Assembly: GCF_000332415.1 (NCBI RefSeq)
Contig: NZ_AOHC02000016.1
Coordinates: 25,937 to 89,936, forward strand
DNA from: Leptospira weilii serovar Ranarum str. ICFT
Lineage (GTDB): Bacteria > Spirochaetota > Leptospiria > Leptospirales > Leptospiraceae
DNA: 64,000 nt
Reading direction: 5' to 3'
The translations under genes and the position numbers were made by a program. Below the pieces are notes generated by a model. The model was not told where the DNA came from and did not search any database. It saw only the letters and a list, made by a program, of their open reading frames with translations. This document shows positions 1 to 20,628 of this stretch, piece by piece. The stretch's first letter is position 1. Every line of letters starts with the position of its first letter.

Positions 1-2
1 CG

Positions 3-206
3 GACCGTTTCGAACGTCGTCTTTCCGAGGAGAGCGGTAAACTTCGTTCTGAAATTTCGGAATTGAGAGTAGAATTTTCCAACTTAAGGGCGGACATCAA
101 ATCCGAAGTTTCGGAAATTCACAAGGCCATATCTTTGCAAACAAAATGGATTTTAGGCGTCATGATAGGCGCGATCGGAATATTTTCGATCATCGTAAAA
201 TCCTAA
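3..206 (+). CDS. C-terminal end of a coiled-coil protein with one C-terminal membrane helix (5' end outside the window)
   Basis: The reading frame is open from the left edge and ends at TAA 204-206, so only about 67 C-terminal residues are visible. The first part is charged and heptad-like (alternating E/R/K with L/I/V), consistent with a coiled coil. It is followed by a hydrophobic stretch (ILGVMIGAIGIFSIIV) and a two-residue tail. This resembles the C-terminus of DUF1640/CCDC90-type coiled-coil membrane proteins, but that family name is an inference from architecture only. No catalytic motif is visible. Confidence 0.6.
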   Translation, partial: DRFERRLSEESGKLRSEISELRVEFSNLRADIKSEVSEIHKAISLQTKWILGVMIGAIGIFSIIVKS

Positions 207-346
207 TATTCTAAAAATGGAATTTTCCTCTTTTGCAAATGGGAAAATTCCGATTCGATTTCATTATCCCGAATTTCAAAACTTATCTCAAAGATATTTT
301 CTCGGTTTTTTACTCTCCTACTACTACAAACAAAACGCAAAATCCG

Positions 347-1396
<1,050 letters not shown>

Positions 1397-1413
1397 AACG
1401 CCTCGTTGCGATT

Positions 1414-4324
<2,911 letters not shown>

Positions 4325-4420
4325 TGCTTTTTAGAATTTATTGTGTACTTAAATCTGAAAACTCCTTTCCTAAATGAAATTCTTCTTTTTCAAGAAGAAT
4401 CCGGTTTTCAAACTGACGTC

Positions 4421-6175
<1,755 letters not shown>

Positions 6176-6384
6176 CGATCGGTAGAAAAAATTTCGGAAC
6201 CCTCGTTTCAAGCGGCTATGTAAGGATTAGCTCAATGAATTGCGGGCGCAATTCAGGTAGTGAAATGGGTGGGAAGACTCTTTTCTCTATTAGAAAATCA
6301 TATTTTTTGCAAGTAAAAGTTCAGGCTTTTTGCGAGAACTCCCGGGTTTTAGGATTGCTCAGAAAATCAAACCGAATTTCTCTT
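6176..6384. other. Convergent intergenic gap with a short perfect hairpin
   Basis: This 209-bp gap separates two convergent genes. It holds one compact perfect inverted repeat at 6237-6254 (GAATTGCG-GG-CGCAATTC, 8-bp arms and a 2-nt centre). No T-tract follows on either strand, so it is not a canonical intrinsic terminator. The short open frame across the gap has no recognisable protein features. Confidence 0.4.
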
Positions 6385-7309
6385 CTATTTCAAAGCCGCT
6401 TTTGAAATCCGATTGATTAACGCTTCCTTTCCTCTTCCTTCCTTGGGAGTTTCACACCACGCTTCCGCAATTCCTCTGCGATCGCATTCCACAAAAAAGG
6501 AATAGATGGATTTCATGTATTCCTCGTTAGTCGAAATACGGATCTGATATACCGATGGATTCTTAATGTCAAAACCGATTTGGCCGAAATTTTTTGAAAT
6601 TCCGTTTAACGAATCCTTTAATACGACCTTACAGGCCGGAGCATAATGCCGATATTTAAGACCCGGACTTTTTGGAGCTCCTTCCGCTTCGTTTAACAAT
6701 TCGAGACCTTTTAAATCCGGAAGAATCAAAAGCAGATCCTTTCGGTCCACAAAACCCGGACGAACTAAAATAGGAGGTTCGGAAGTGAAGTCGATCACGG
6801 TCGATTCGATTCCGATTTTCGGTTCTTCTCCCAGCAAAATGCAGTCTACTTTTCCGGTAAATTCCTCCAATATATATTCAATTTTTGTTAAGGAAGGTTT
6901 TCCGGAAAGATTGGCGGAAGGGGCGGCAACGGGAACCCCGCAGGATTCCAAAAATTGAATCGCAGTCGGATGGGAAGGAATTCTTACCGCGACGGTATTG
7001 AGTCCCGCCGTAAAAAGTTCTCGGTTTCTTTTCGTAAAAATGCCCGTGATCGGGCCGGGAGAAAATTTTTGAAATACGAGATCGGCTTTTTCACTTACGT
7101 TTCCGCAGGTTTTCAAGGAAAAAATATTTTGAACGTGCAGAATGAGAGGATTGTCCGAAGGACGATTTTTGACTTCGTAGATTTTTTTACAGGCTTTGAC
7201 GTCAAGGGCGGAGGCTCCGATTCCATAGACCGTTTCGGTCGGAAAAACGACGAGCCCTCCTCCGAGCAATATGTTTGCCGCTTTTTGAGGAGAGTCCGTG
7301 ACGAGAGTG

Positions 7310-7329
<20 letters not shown>
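6385..7329 (-). CDS. tsaC: L-threonylcarbamoyladenylate synthase (Sua5/YrdC/TsaC), long form
   Basis: A 314-residue protein that makes L-threonylcarbamoyl-AMP from threonine, bicarbonate and ATP for the t6A37 modification of ANN-decoding tRNAs. The YrdC domain spans about residues 10-200, with GLVVFPTETVYGIGA, the substrate-binding KNRPSDNPL segment, SANLSGKPS and the GIESTVID/RPG motif. The linker SPGLKYRHYAP and the following ~100 residues are the C-terminal Sua5 domain, so this is the Sua5 type rather than the short TsaC type. Its start overlaps the end of the upstream GH18 gene by 20 bp, implying one transcript. Confidence 0.93.
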
Positions 7330-8959
<1,630 letters not shown>

Positions 8960-9061
8960 CGGTGTTGTCTTAATTATCGAATCGAAACTCGGGAAAATAA
9001 AGAAGTTTCCTACGTTGATGAATTTTAGAACCCGCTTCCAGAGATTTATACGCTTGGAGAC

Positions 9062-9096
<35 letters not shown>

Positions 9097-9120
9097 AGTG
9101 ATCGACGGATAAAACCGCTT

Positions 9121-9828
9121 ATGCCTCTCTCCAAATCTCTGAAATTATTTATCGTCTTAAACGCATTCTTTTTAACGTTCTTGATCCTGGCCGAAGTGAC
9201 AGGATCCAAACTTTTTATTTCCTTCGGTTTTACTCTTACGATGGGAGTGATTCCGTTTCCCGTAACATTCATCATAACCGATCTTCTCAACGAATACTAC
9301 GGAAGAAAAGGAGTTCGTTTTACCACTCTCTTAGGAATGGTGATGATCTTCTTGGCTTACTTTCTTTTGATGTTGGACATGTCGATTCCTGCGGCCTCGA
9401 ATTCTCCCGTCGACGATCATTCCTTTAATATCGTTTTTGGAAATTCGGGAAAGGTAATCGTCGGTTCGATTGTGGCGTATTTGATCGGCCAATTGATCGA
9501 TATTCAGATCTTTCATTTTTTGCGGGTTAAAACCAAAAACAAATACATCTGGCTTCGGGCCACGGGTTCCACGATCGTTTCTCAGCTCGTGGATTCGTTC
9601 GTAGTGATTTATATCGCACTCGGAGGTGGCAAACTCAGTTTTCAAGAATTGAATCAAATTTCCACCAATAACTTTCTTTATAAATGTGGTGTGGCGATCG
9701 CGATCACTCCTTTGATCTACGGAGCGCATCAATGGATCGATTGGTATTTGGGGAAAGAAGCGGAAGAAATGATAGAAGCCGCTATGAAAGAAGGTAGATC
9801 CGACGTGGATCCGATCTCGCCGGGTTAA
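9121..9828 (+). CDS. yhhQ: Queuosine precursor transporter (YhhQ/VUT family)
   Basis: A 235-residue integral membrane protein. A TTG 36 bp upstream (9085) also stays in frame, but ATG 9121 gives the short N-terminus usual for the family. About six hydrophobic segments are seen. Family hallmarks are the F.ITDLLNEYYGRK motif after TM2, and QLIDIQIFHFLR plus RATGSTIVSQLVDSFVV in the later helices. YhhQ-type proteins import queuosine precursors (preQ0/preQ1) for tRNA Q34. The gene is divergent from the GH18 gene. No preQ1-type riboswitch was recognised upstream. Confidence 0.88.
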   Translation: MPLSKSLKLFIVLNAFFLTFLILAEVTGSKLFISFGFTLTMGVIPFPVTFIITDLLNEYYGRKGVRFTTLLGMVMIFLAYFLLMLDMSIPAASNSPVDDHSFNIVFGNSGKVIVGSIVAYLIGQLIDIQIFHFLRVKTKNKYIWLRATGSTIVSQLVDSFVVIYIALGGGKLSFQELNQISTNNFLYKCGVAIAITPLIYGAHQWIDWYLGKEAEEMIEAAMKEGRSDVDPISPG

Positions 9829-9988
9829 AAACTCTTAAAAGTTCACCTTAGAATCGATCGACTTAGAATTTTCAATCAAACGTAGTAGTTTCCATATAAA
9901 GTGCAAAAAAATGTAAACTCTCTAGTTTTTAGGAATGAGGTATGATTTTAGCAAATAATCATATACGAAATAGAAGAAAATCGTTTTA

Positions 9989-10067
9989 GAGTTTGTCCGC
10001 CAACCGTCCGATTTTATCGGAATGGCCGTCAATCTCTGCGATTGTTTTGAGATTTGGGACAGGCTCC
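9989..10067 (+). repeat. Dispersed intergenic repeat, copy A (MITE-like, TIR ~GAGCTTGTCCCAAA)
   Basis: About 78 bp starting GAGTTTGTCC and ending GGGACAGGCTC, so the ends are imperfect inverted repeats. The interior shares long stretches with the element at 39468-39546, and with 11755-11832 in reverse complement (about 80% identity to the latter by eye over the full length). It ends 42 bp upstream of the ATG of the next gene in the same orientation and could carry promoter sequence. Confidence 0.75.
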
Positions 10068-10108
10068 TACTTTTGAAAAATCAAAATCGATTTATTGAAA
10101 AAAGAGAC

Positions 10109-10687
10109 ATGAGAACAAAGAGCTTTTTTATGATTCTAAGTACAATTCTTACTTTTTCATTTTGTCTTAAATCGCAAATGACTTTTGAAACGATTCAACA
10201 AGGAAAGAATTTAGAAAAGGTTCCTCTTATTTCTCCGGAAGAATTTTTTCAGTTATGGATCAAAAATCAAAGAAAACTTAAATTTCAAACCAACGTAACT
10301 TCTTTATTTAAAAATTCTGAATATGTTTATTTTGGAAAGAATGATCTTTTAGGTTATAGTTGGAAAACCCGTTTCTTTAAAGTCAGTTCCGATCTTTTAA
10401 AAAAAGAATTTCCAAATTACGAATCTTTTTTTGCCGAAGACTTGGAGCGCTACTACTGGAACCATAGAGTATCGAAAGAAGATCGTGATCTCTGGATCGA
10501 TACGAAGAACCAAGATCGGAAAAAATGTGGACCAGAATTTTTCTATTCCCTTTCAAATCAAAGAGTGGTCTTAGAGATACGTTGGGAAGTGAATCCAAGT
10601 TGTCCTAAACTTACAATCTTCCATGGAAAAAACGATAGAATCCGTTACGATTGTAGAACCGAAAAAATTTCAATCGGAAAGGAATAG
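10109..10687 (+). CDS. Putative lipoprotein, paralog of the protein at 11106-11750
   Basis: A 192-residue protein from ATG 10109 (preceded by AAGAGA). The open frame extends upstream only through the dispersed repeat. The N-terminus has a charged start, a hydrophobic core (FFMILSTILTFSF) and Cys19, a loose spirochaetal lipobox. The rest shares clear blocks with the neighbour: MTFET(I/V).QG..L..(V/I)PL(I/V)S.EEFFQLW, then FPNYES.F...L..Y, and near the C-terminus a K..W(D/E)V..C segment. No known domain is recognised. The gene and its surroundings are visibly more AT-rich than the flanks, suggesting an acquired or fast-evolving island. Confidence 0.7.
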   Translation: MRTKSFFMILSTILTFSFCLKSQMTFETIQQGKNLEKVPLISPEEFFQLWIKNQRKLKFQTNVTSLFKNSEYVYFGKNDLLGYSWKTRFFKVSSDLLKKEFPNYESFFAEDLERYYWNHRVSKEDRDLWIDTKNQDRKKCGPEFFYSLSNQRVVLEIRWEVNPSCPKLTIFHGKNDRIRYDCRTEKISIGKE

Positions 10688-10894
10688 ATTGTATTCCCGA
10701 CCCCTGCTTCTAGAATAAAATCAAACTCATTTGGAAAACTTCGATTTTTTCCGGCTTGTGAACGTTCAAGAACAAAATCACACGTTGGAAAATAGGATTA
10801 AAAAAATTTAAAGTTCAGAGTTGAACAAGTAAACAAAATTCAAAACGTATAAAGTAATCTCGAATTTGTATTTAAAAAAAACGAACCCGAGCGA

Positions 10895-11053
10895 ATGAAA
10901 GTAAAAAAAGATCATTGAAATTTTAGAGGATGACGGTCGGTATTTAGGATCAAAGAGGAAGTGACTCGACGGATTAAAGAAGCTATCGAGTTTCATTTAG
11001 AAGGGATGCGAAAAGACGATCAGCGATTCCAAATCCCTCCAAGTTTACCTTGA
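10895..11053 (+). pseudogene. hicA-hicB toxin-antitoxin remnant (internally deleted, frameshifted)
   Basis: ATG 10895 begins MKVKK. After a +1 frameshift the frame from 10911 reads IIEILEDDGRYLGSK, which matches the N-terminus of HicA/YcfA toxins (usually '..k.l..dGwy.vR..GSH'). At 10949 the frame changes again to IKEEVTRRIKEAIEFHLEGM...IPPS, ending at TGA 11051. That matches the C-terminal part of a HicB antitoxin ('..eeA...ikeaie.hle.l......ip.ps'). The HicA dsRNA-binding core with its catalytic His and the HicB N-terminus are absent. This is what an internal deletion fusing hicA' to hicB' would leave. Confidence 0.55.
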
Positions 11054-11105
11054 TTACGGTTTAATAGATTTCTTGAGTTATCAAACCCAAGAGGGTAAAT
11101 GAGTT

Positions 11106-11750
11106 ATGAAAAAAACCGCCAAACCGATAAACATGGAGAATATGAGTCGAAAAAATTCGGATGGAACCAGGACATCTTTCGTTTTATTACTTTCGATTCT
11201 AATCTCGATCTTTGGAATTCTATTCTACTGCACTACAAAACTAAACACGATGACATTTGAAAGTGTAAAACAAGGAAACGACCTCGATCAAATCCCTCTC
11301 GTTTCCTTAGAAGAATTTTTTCAACTTTGGTTACGAAATCGAAAACATCCAAAGACAATGGGAATTAATTTTGAAAAACTTTTTGAAGATCAGAAGTTTC
11401 AATACTTTGGAAGAAAGGAATCCCGTCTTTTTACTAGTACATTCCGTTTTTTTAAAATTCAAAAAAAAATTCTAAACAGAGGATTTCCGAATTATGAATC
11501 TATTTTTAGAGACGAGCTTCAAGGATATTTTCAGAATCGAGTTCTTCCAGAATCGGATTGGAATTTTTATAGGGAAACAAAAACCTCCCATAAGGAAAAT
11601 TGTAAACCTTTCTATCAGTATTCTCTTGTGGAAAAGAAAATAATTCTTACGATGAAATGGGATGTGGAAAACTGTAAAGAACTTGTTTCTCTCAAGGATA
11701 AAACCTATCGGTTGGTTTATGATCTTAGAAAAAAAGAATTTGAAAAATGA
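11106..11750 (+). CDS. Putative lipoprotein, paralog of the protein at 10109-10687
   Basis: A 214-residue protein from ATG 11106, with AAGAGGG about 12 nt upstream. ATGs at 11133 and 11142 are possible alternatives. A hydrophobic segment (FVLLLSILISIFGILFY) ends at Cys42, followed by polar residues, consistent with a lipid anchor or a simple N-terminal membrane anchor. It aligns along its length with the upstream paralog (MTFESVKQGNDL..IPLVSLEEFFQLW; RGFPNYESIF). Two cysteines near the C-terminus (CKPFYQYS, VENCKE) have counterparts in the paralog and may form a disulfide outside the cytoplasm. Function unknown. Confidence 0.7.
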   Translation: MKKTAKPINMENMSRKNSDGTRTSFVLLLSILISIFGILFYCTTKLNTMTFESVKQGNDLDQIPLVSLEEFFQLWLRNRKHPKTMGINFEKLFEDQKFQYFGRKESRLFTSTFRFFKIQKKILNRGFPNYESIFRDELQGYFQNRVLPESDWNFYRETKTSHKENCKPFYQYSLVEKKIILTMKWDVENCKELVSLKDKTYRLVYDLRKKEFEK

Positions 11751-11754
11751 TTTT

Positions 11755-11832
11755 GAGTTTGTCCCAAAACTTAAAACAATCGCAGAGATCTGCGGCTATT
11801 CCGATTAAATCGAATGGTTGGTGGACAGATTC
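11755..11832 (-). repeat. Dispersed intergenic repeat, copy B (inverted relative to copy A)
   Basis: Read on the minus strand this 78-bp segment aligns end to end without gaps with copy A at 9989-10067, including TCTCTGCGATTGTTTT and TTTGGGACA. It therefore closes the 1.8-kb paralog/hicAB segment with an inverted copy. It starts 4 nt after the stop codon of the preceding gene. Confidence 0.75.
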
Positions 11833-12493
11833 TTTGTAGAAATCTATTTTATCGGATCGAGAAAATTTAGAACTTGTAGTATCGTATAAAAAGTTGTCAT
11901 AAAAAGGAAGATTCAATGACAACGATCAAACTTTGTAAACCGACTCCTAATCCTATCCACTTGTCTTCACATGAAACCGCCGTTTTACGACCGTCCTCAA
12001 ATTAAAAATTCCTTTGATAGTTTGATAGTGACGGGCTTTTATTACCCATAAATATGTAATAAAGTACCTAATATTTTGCATTAAAACCGTTTTTTGCGAT
12101 AAAAACAAACGGTACTTAAGTTTATAGGAATCAGTAAACGGACTCATTACAAACTTACGATCCTTTGCAACGCGGAAGGGATGGAGGCGGAGTCAAGTTA
12201 TTGAAATTACAAAAATTGAATGTATTATAGGAAAACACAATAACTTGACTGGAGCCGAGAGCCCGGTCCTCACGCCCTTGTCCGTGATTTGCGGCCTTTG
12301 TTCGGGAAAATTCGGCGGGGAGGATCCGCCCGCTTGTAATATAACCGAATGACGGCCTTTCCGTTTCCGATAATGTCGGGGTTTTTTTATGCGGGAAATG
12401 GATTTTGAATCATCCAAGCGGTTTATGGTTCGATCGAAGAATTAAGAAAGTCTAAAATTTAAAATTTTAATGTATCGATTTTTTGGCGGAACT
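11833..12493. other. 661-bp intergenic region with a perfect 13-bp inverted repeat and a GC-rich block
   Basis: No credible gene is seen. A perfect inverted repeat, AGTCAAGTTATTG at 12191-12203 and CAATAACTTGACT at 12238-12250, encloses a 34-nt spacer. It is followed directly by a conspicuously GC-rich block at about 12250-12345 and a short hairpin (CCGA/TCGG) ending in GGGG-T7 near 12370-12387. The last element could be a weak terminator on the plus strand. The whole could be a small RNA locus or the remnant of a mobile element; nothing decides between these. Confidence 0.35.
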
Positions 12494-12826
<333 letters not shown>

Positions 12827-12976
12827 GGTTTTTTGATGAACATTGAAAGTTGAAATCGTAAAAAGGGTTCTCCGTTTTTCAATCGAATATTTCGTTTTGA
12901 AAGAATGCGGAGTTTAATTGGTTGTCTAAGGAATAAAATCCAAAAAACTGGAAACAGAATTTTTTGCGAGAATCAC

Positions 12977-14488
12977 ATGGCAACAGATCAGAAAGACTAC
13001 GTTCGCATTTTTGATACGACGCTCCGAGACGGTGAACAATGTCCCGGAGCCGCGATGACGGAAAACGAGAAGTTGGAAATCGCAGCTCAATTGGCTACGA
13101 TGAAAGTGGATATCATAGAAGCCGGATTCCCCGTATCTTCTCCCGTTCAATTTCAAGCCGTCGAAAGGATCGCAAGAGAAACCGAAGGTCCGACGATCGC
13201 CGCTCTTGCAAGAGCCATGAAAGCCGATATCGAAGCCGCGTCTAAAGCGCTCCAACCCGCAAAAAAAAGAAGGATTCATACCTTCATCGCGTCCTCTCCG
13301 ATTCATATGAAATATAAACTCGGAAAGGAACCCAAAGAAGTTTTAAAAATGGCCGTGGAAGCCGTGACCCTTTGCAGACAATTCGTGGACGACGTGGAAT
13401 TTTCTCCCGAAGACGCTACTAGAAGCGAACCGGAATTTTTAAGAGAACTCTGCGAAGCGGTAATCGAAGCCGGGGCGACTACGATCAACATTCCGGACAC
13501 GGTCGGTTATACTACTCCGGCCGAATACGGCGCCTTGTTTCAATTTTTACTTAAGAATGTTAGAGGATCCGATAAGGCGATCTTCTCCGCACATTGTCAC
13601 AATGATTTGGGACTTGCAACCGCTAACTCCTTGGCTGCGGTCCAATACGGCGCCCGTCAAATCGAATGTACGATCAACGGTATCGGGGAGAGAGCGGGCA
13701 ATACGGCCATGGAAGAAATCGTCATGGCGATGCGAACCAGAAAGGATACGTTCGGAATTCAAACCCAAATTAAAACCGAGGAAATCGCTCGCGCCTCCTA
13801 TCTCGTGAAAACGATTACAGGTATGCTCGTTCAACCCAATAAGGCCATCGTTGGTGCAAACGCTTTCGCTCACGAATCCGGGATTCACCAAGACGGTGTG
13901 ATCAAACACAGAGAAACCTACGAGATTATGAAACCGGAAACCGTCGGGCTTTCTTCCAACAGAATGGTTCTGGGCAGACATAGCGGCCGCGCCGGTTTTA
14001 AGGATCGAATCGTAAAACTCGGCTTTTCTCCGCAAGCGGAAGAATTGGAAGCCGCTTATCAAAGATTTTTGGAGATTGCCGACAGAAAAAAAGAAATCTA
14101 CGACGAGGATATCCGCGCCCTTTTTTCGGATGAAACCAGAAAGTCTACGGGGGACCGTTTTCAACTGGACGGTTTTACGGTTTCCACAGGCAGCAAAAGC
14201 ACTCCGACTGCGGGCGTGAGAATTGTTATTGACGGTCATATCAGAGAAGAATCTGCAACCGGTGACGGCCCTGTGGACGCGATCTTCAAAGCGATTCAGA
14301 AAACAACCGGTATGGATCCGGAAGTTTCCAGACTCGTGATCTCTCCGGTTACTGCGGGTCAGGACGCTATGGCGGAAGCCTCCGTGACTTTGGAATACAA
14401 GGGAGAGCGTGTCGTCGGGAAAGGAAGCTCCACGGACATCATCGAGGCCTGTTCGAGGGCTTATATTTCCGCGCTCAATCGACTTTAA
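12977..14488 (+). CDS. leuA: 2-isopropylmalate synthase
   Basis: A 503-residue protein from ATG 12977 (MATDQKDYV...). The frame upstream is open but lacks homology. LeuA condenses acetyl-CoA with 2-oxoisovalerate in the first committed step of leucine synthesis. The TIM barrel starts at RIFDTTLRDGEQCPGAAM, with SAHCHNDLGLATANS (metal-binding HxH) and GIGERAGNTAMEE. HESGIHQDG follows in the linker subdomain, and the C-terminal ~120 residues (about residue 385 onward) form the leucine-sensing regulatory domain. This composition separates it from leptospiral citramalate synthase (CimA), which has a different TLRDGEQTRGV-type start. The stop overlaps the convergent DUF1564 gene by 4 bp. Confidence 0.95.
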   Translation: MATDQKDYVRIFDTTLRDGEQCPGAAMTENEKLEIAAQLATMKVDIIEAGFPVSSPVQFQAVERIARETEGPTIAALARAMKADIEAASKALQPAKKRRIHTFIASSPIHMKYKLGKEPKEVLKMAVEAVTLCRQFVDDVEFSPEDATRSEPEFLRELCEAVIEAGATTINIPDTVGYTTPAEYGALFQFLLKNVRGSDKAIFSAHCHNDLGLATANSLAAVQYGARQIECTINGIGERAGNTAMEEIVMAMRTRKDTFGIQTQIKTEEIARASYLVKTITGMLVQPNKAIVGANAFAHESGIHQDGVIKHRETYEIMKPETVGLSSNRMVLGRHSGRAGFKDRIVKLGFSPQAEELEAAYQRFLEIADRKKEIYDEDIRALFSDETRKSTGDRFQLDGFTVSTGSKSTPTAGVRIVIDGHIREESATGDGPVDAIFKAIQKTTGMDPEVSRLVISPVTAGQDAMAEASVTLEYKGERVVGKGSSTDIIEACSRAYISALNRL

Positions 14489-15030
14489 GTTTCTACGACG
14501 GGGTTTTTGTTCAAATGGTAGGGATATTGGTCCGTCATTGAGTTTGGATCGAAGTCGAATTCCCTGGTGATTTTGTTTTCTCGTAAATTTAAAGTCCAAA
14601 TCATTCTGTAAATCTCATGAAACCTAGGAGTTCCTAGGTTTACAGTTTCTACGATAGAATCTCCGACCCCGATATCATCCAGCCAAAGCATATAATTAAA
14701 CATAAAACATCTAGAAACACCATGCGCCGCCGCCAAAGCTCCCAGCAAAGCCCAAGCACCCGTATTCACGCGAATGCTCATCTTCTTCATCTTCCCCACA
14801 CCCCAGTTGTACTTGATCTTACCCGCCCTCCAATGAAGCCTCTTCATAGAAGCCACATACTTCGTATATCTCCGCAAAAGATAAGGTAATTTTTTAGAAA
14901 GAGCCTTTTTTTCTTCCAAATCCAAAACATTCCAATACGAGACAGGAACGAGAATCGAATCGATTCCGATTCCACCTTCGACCAATGCGGATTCAATTTT
15001 CCTCTGAGAATACAGCGAAAGAATTTCCAT
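14485..15030 (-). CDS. DUF1564 family protein (Leptospira paralogous family)
   Basis: A 181-residue protein from ATG 15030 (MEILSLYSQRKIESALVEGG). A longer frame to 15096 adds a Phe/Ile-rich stretch that does not resemble the family start. The pattern 'sTllVP..yw' near residue 28, a KK.LP.LLRRY segment, and a C-terminal 'W..LG.LA.AHGVSRCFMFNYMLWLDD' block are those of DUF1564, a family expanded in Leptospira and of unknown function. A basic central part (RRYTKYVASMKRLHWRAGK) might bind nucleic acid, which is speculation. Confidence 0.75.
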   Translation of the reverse strand: MEILSLYSQRKIESALVEGGIGIDSILVPVSYWNVLDLEEKKALSKKLPYLLRRYTKYVASMKRLHWRAGKIKYNWGVGKMKKMSIRVNTGAWALLGALAAAHGVSRCFMFNYMLWLDDIGVGDSIVETVNLGTPRFHEIYRMIWTLNLRENKITREFDFDPNSMTDQYPYHLNKNPVVET

Positions 15031-15120
15031 ACTCAATACGGTTCTTCCGGAACGAAGCAGAGAGGGAGATTCACAAAAAAAAATAAAAAAAATCACACGG
15101 AACCAGGTTCCGAATTAAGG

Positions 15121-15260
15121 AGCTTGTCCCAAAGTCTAAAAATGTTGGAACTCCTACGTTTTTAAAGGACGAGAAAATCACGCAAAAGCCTAAAAACCTT
15201 CAAAGGGAAAGTTTCTGTGGGAACTCCTGCAAATTCTCTTTCAGGTTTTGGGACAAGCTT
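15121..15260. repeat. MITE-like element, copy D, with terminal inverted repeats AGCTTGTCCCAAA
   Basis: About 140 bp bounded by AGCTTGTCCCAAA at 15121-15133 and TTTGGGACAAGCT at 15247-15259, perfect 13-bp inverted termini. Internally the motif GGAACTCCT(A/G)C occurs twice. It has no coding capacity. It lies in the 340-bp gap between the divergent DUF1564 and fadH genes, with its right end 111 bp upstream of the fadH ATG. The rest of the gap holds nothing recognisable. Confidence 0.8.
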
Positions 15261-15370
15261 TAAGTTGGAATCAAACAGGAACCGGTGAAATGGGTCCAAG
15301 AATTCACTTGCCCGTTTACCAATCCGTTTTCAAGATAGAAGGAAAGATTCTCCAAAAAAAAAGGTTTGTT

Positions 15371-17380
<2,010 letters not shown>

Positions 17381-17610
17381 AGAGTTTGCCTAAGAAAACC
17401 GGGCCAATCGGAAACTCCGGCGCTATGGATTGAGCGGATGTAAATCACTTCGACCTCTGAATTCTAACCGCTGAACCCTAGTACTCTGATCGCTATAAAG
17501 TCAGAGATCGCCTAAAGGTTGATTTTTTTTGAGATTGGTTTCGATTTTTTCACTCTGAACGTTCTCTTCCGAACGGTACGAAGAACCGTACACGTTAGGA
17601 GGAGAATTCC

Positions 17611-20025
<2,415 letters not shown>

Positions 20026-20280
20026 ATGATTTTTAAGTAAAAATATTGTTGAATTTATTTCAAAAAACATATAAAGTCACAGTTAATCCATTCTTTAGCG
20101 AAGATTCGGGCGCTTTATAGGAAAGAATGAGTTCGGAAATCCAGTCTCCCCCCATATTCTGCTTTTCCGGATTTCTTTCAATGCCAGCTCGTTGCTGGGA
20201 TAGAATCCGAATTCGATTCTTTCTGAGGAGAGATGAGAATTTGGATTCCGTCCCGGAATTTTTAGCCTTTAAGGAGGAGT

Positions 20281-20628
20281 ATGAAAATCTATTCGGGCGC
20301 AATGATTCCCTCAAAGCTGGATCAACCGTCTTTGTTCGTAACCAAAAACGGATTGAAAAGAAAAATTCCGGTTCAGGAACCTCAGAAAGTTTTAGAAACT
20401 TCTCTGGCTTATAGGCTTGAAAAAAATGTTTTAGTCATTTCTTACAACTTACTCTTGGATCATACCGGAGATTCAAAGCTCGCAGAAAAAGATTACCTCC
20501 AATTTTCCGCCAGGTTTCATGAAATCTTTGTTCAAGATTCCTGGTTCTTTCTATCCAATCGAATCGAAACCTTTCTCAGAGAACGCGAACAAGCCAAATT
20601 GGATTTTCACTACGATTCCAAATTCTAA
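20281..20628 (+). CDS. Hypothetical protein, 115 residues
   Basis: A well-placed AAGGAGGAG lies 3-11 nt before ATG 20281, which supports translation. The product is soluble and mixed alpha/beta in character, with no signal peptide, membrane segment or recognised motif. It begins MKIYSGAMIPSKLD and ends in a helix (NRIETFLREREQAKLDFHY). It lies between the SpoIIE-type signalling gene and slyD on the same strand. A 7-bp inverted repeat (ATTGAGC/GCTCAAT, 20641-20665) follows the stop and could mark the transcript end. The 255 bp upstream show nothing recognisable besides an overlapping open frame without features. Confidence 0.6.
   Translation: MKIYSGAMIPSKLDQPSLFVTKNGLKRKIPVQEPQKVLETSLAYRLEKNVLVISYNLLLDHTGDSKLAEKDYLQFSARFHEIFVQDSWFFLSNRIETFLREREQAKLDFHYDSKF

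Noticed and set aside
6237..6254. Intrinsic terminator between sppA and tsaC
   Set aside because: The hairpin is perfect, but no T-tract follows on either strand and the loop is only 2 nt.
10808..10996. Minus-strand open frame over the hicAB remnant
   Set aside because: Low-complexity Phe/Ser-rich translation; the plus strand gives recognisable HicA and HicB segments.
12977..14488. Citramalate synthase (CimA) instead of LeuA
   Set aside because: The N-terminal motif (TTLRDGEQCPGAAM) and C-terminal regulatory domain match canonical LeuA rather than the CimA type known in Leptospira.
13547..14599. 350-residue open frame antisense to leuA
   Set aside because: It is the mirror of a strongly conserved gene; long antisense frames of this type are common here (also over uvrA, the A2M gene and recA) because of codon bias.
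20127..20414. 95-residue open frame overlapping the start of the 20281-20628 gene
   Set aside because: The other frame has a perfect AAGGAGGAG before its ATG; this one has no ribosome-binding site and runs out of frame with it.
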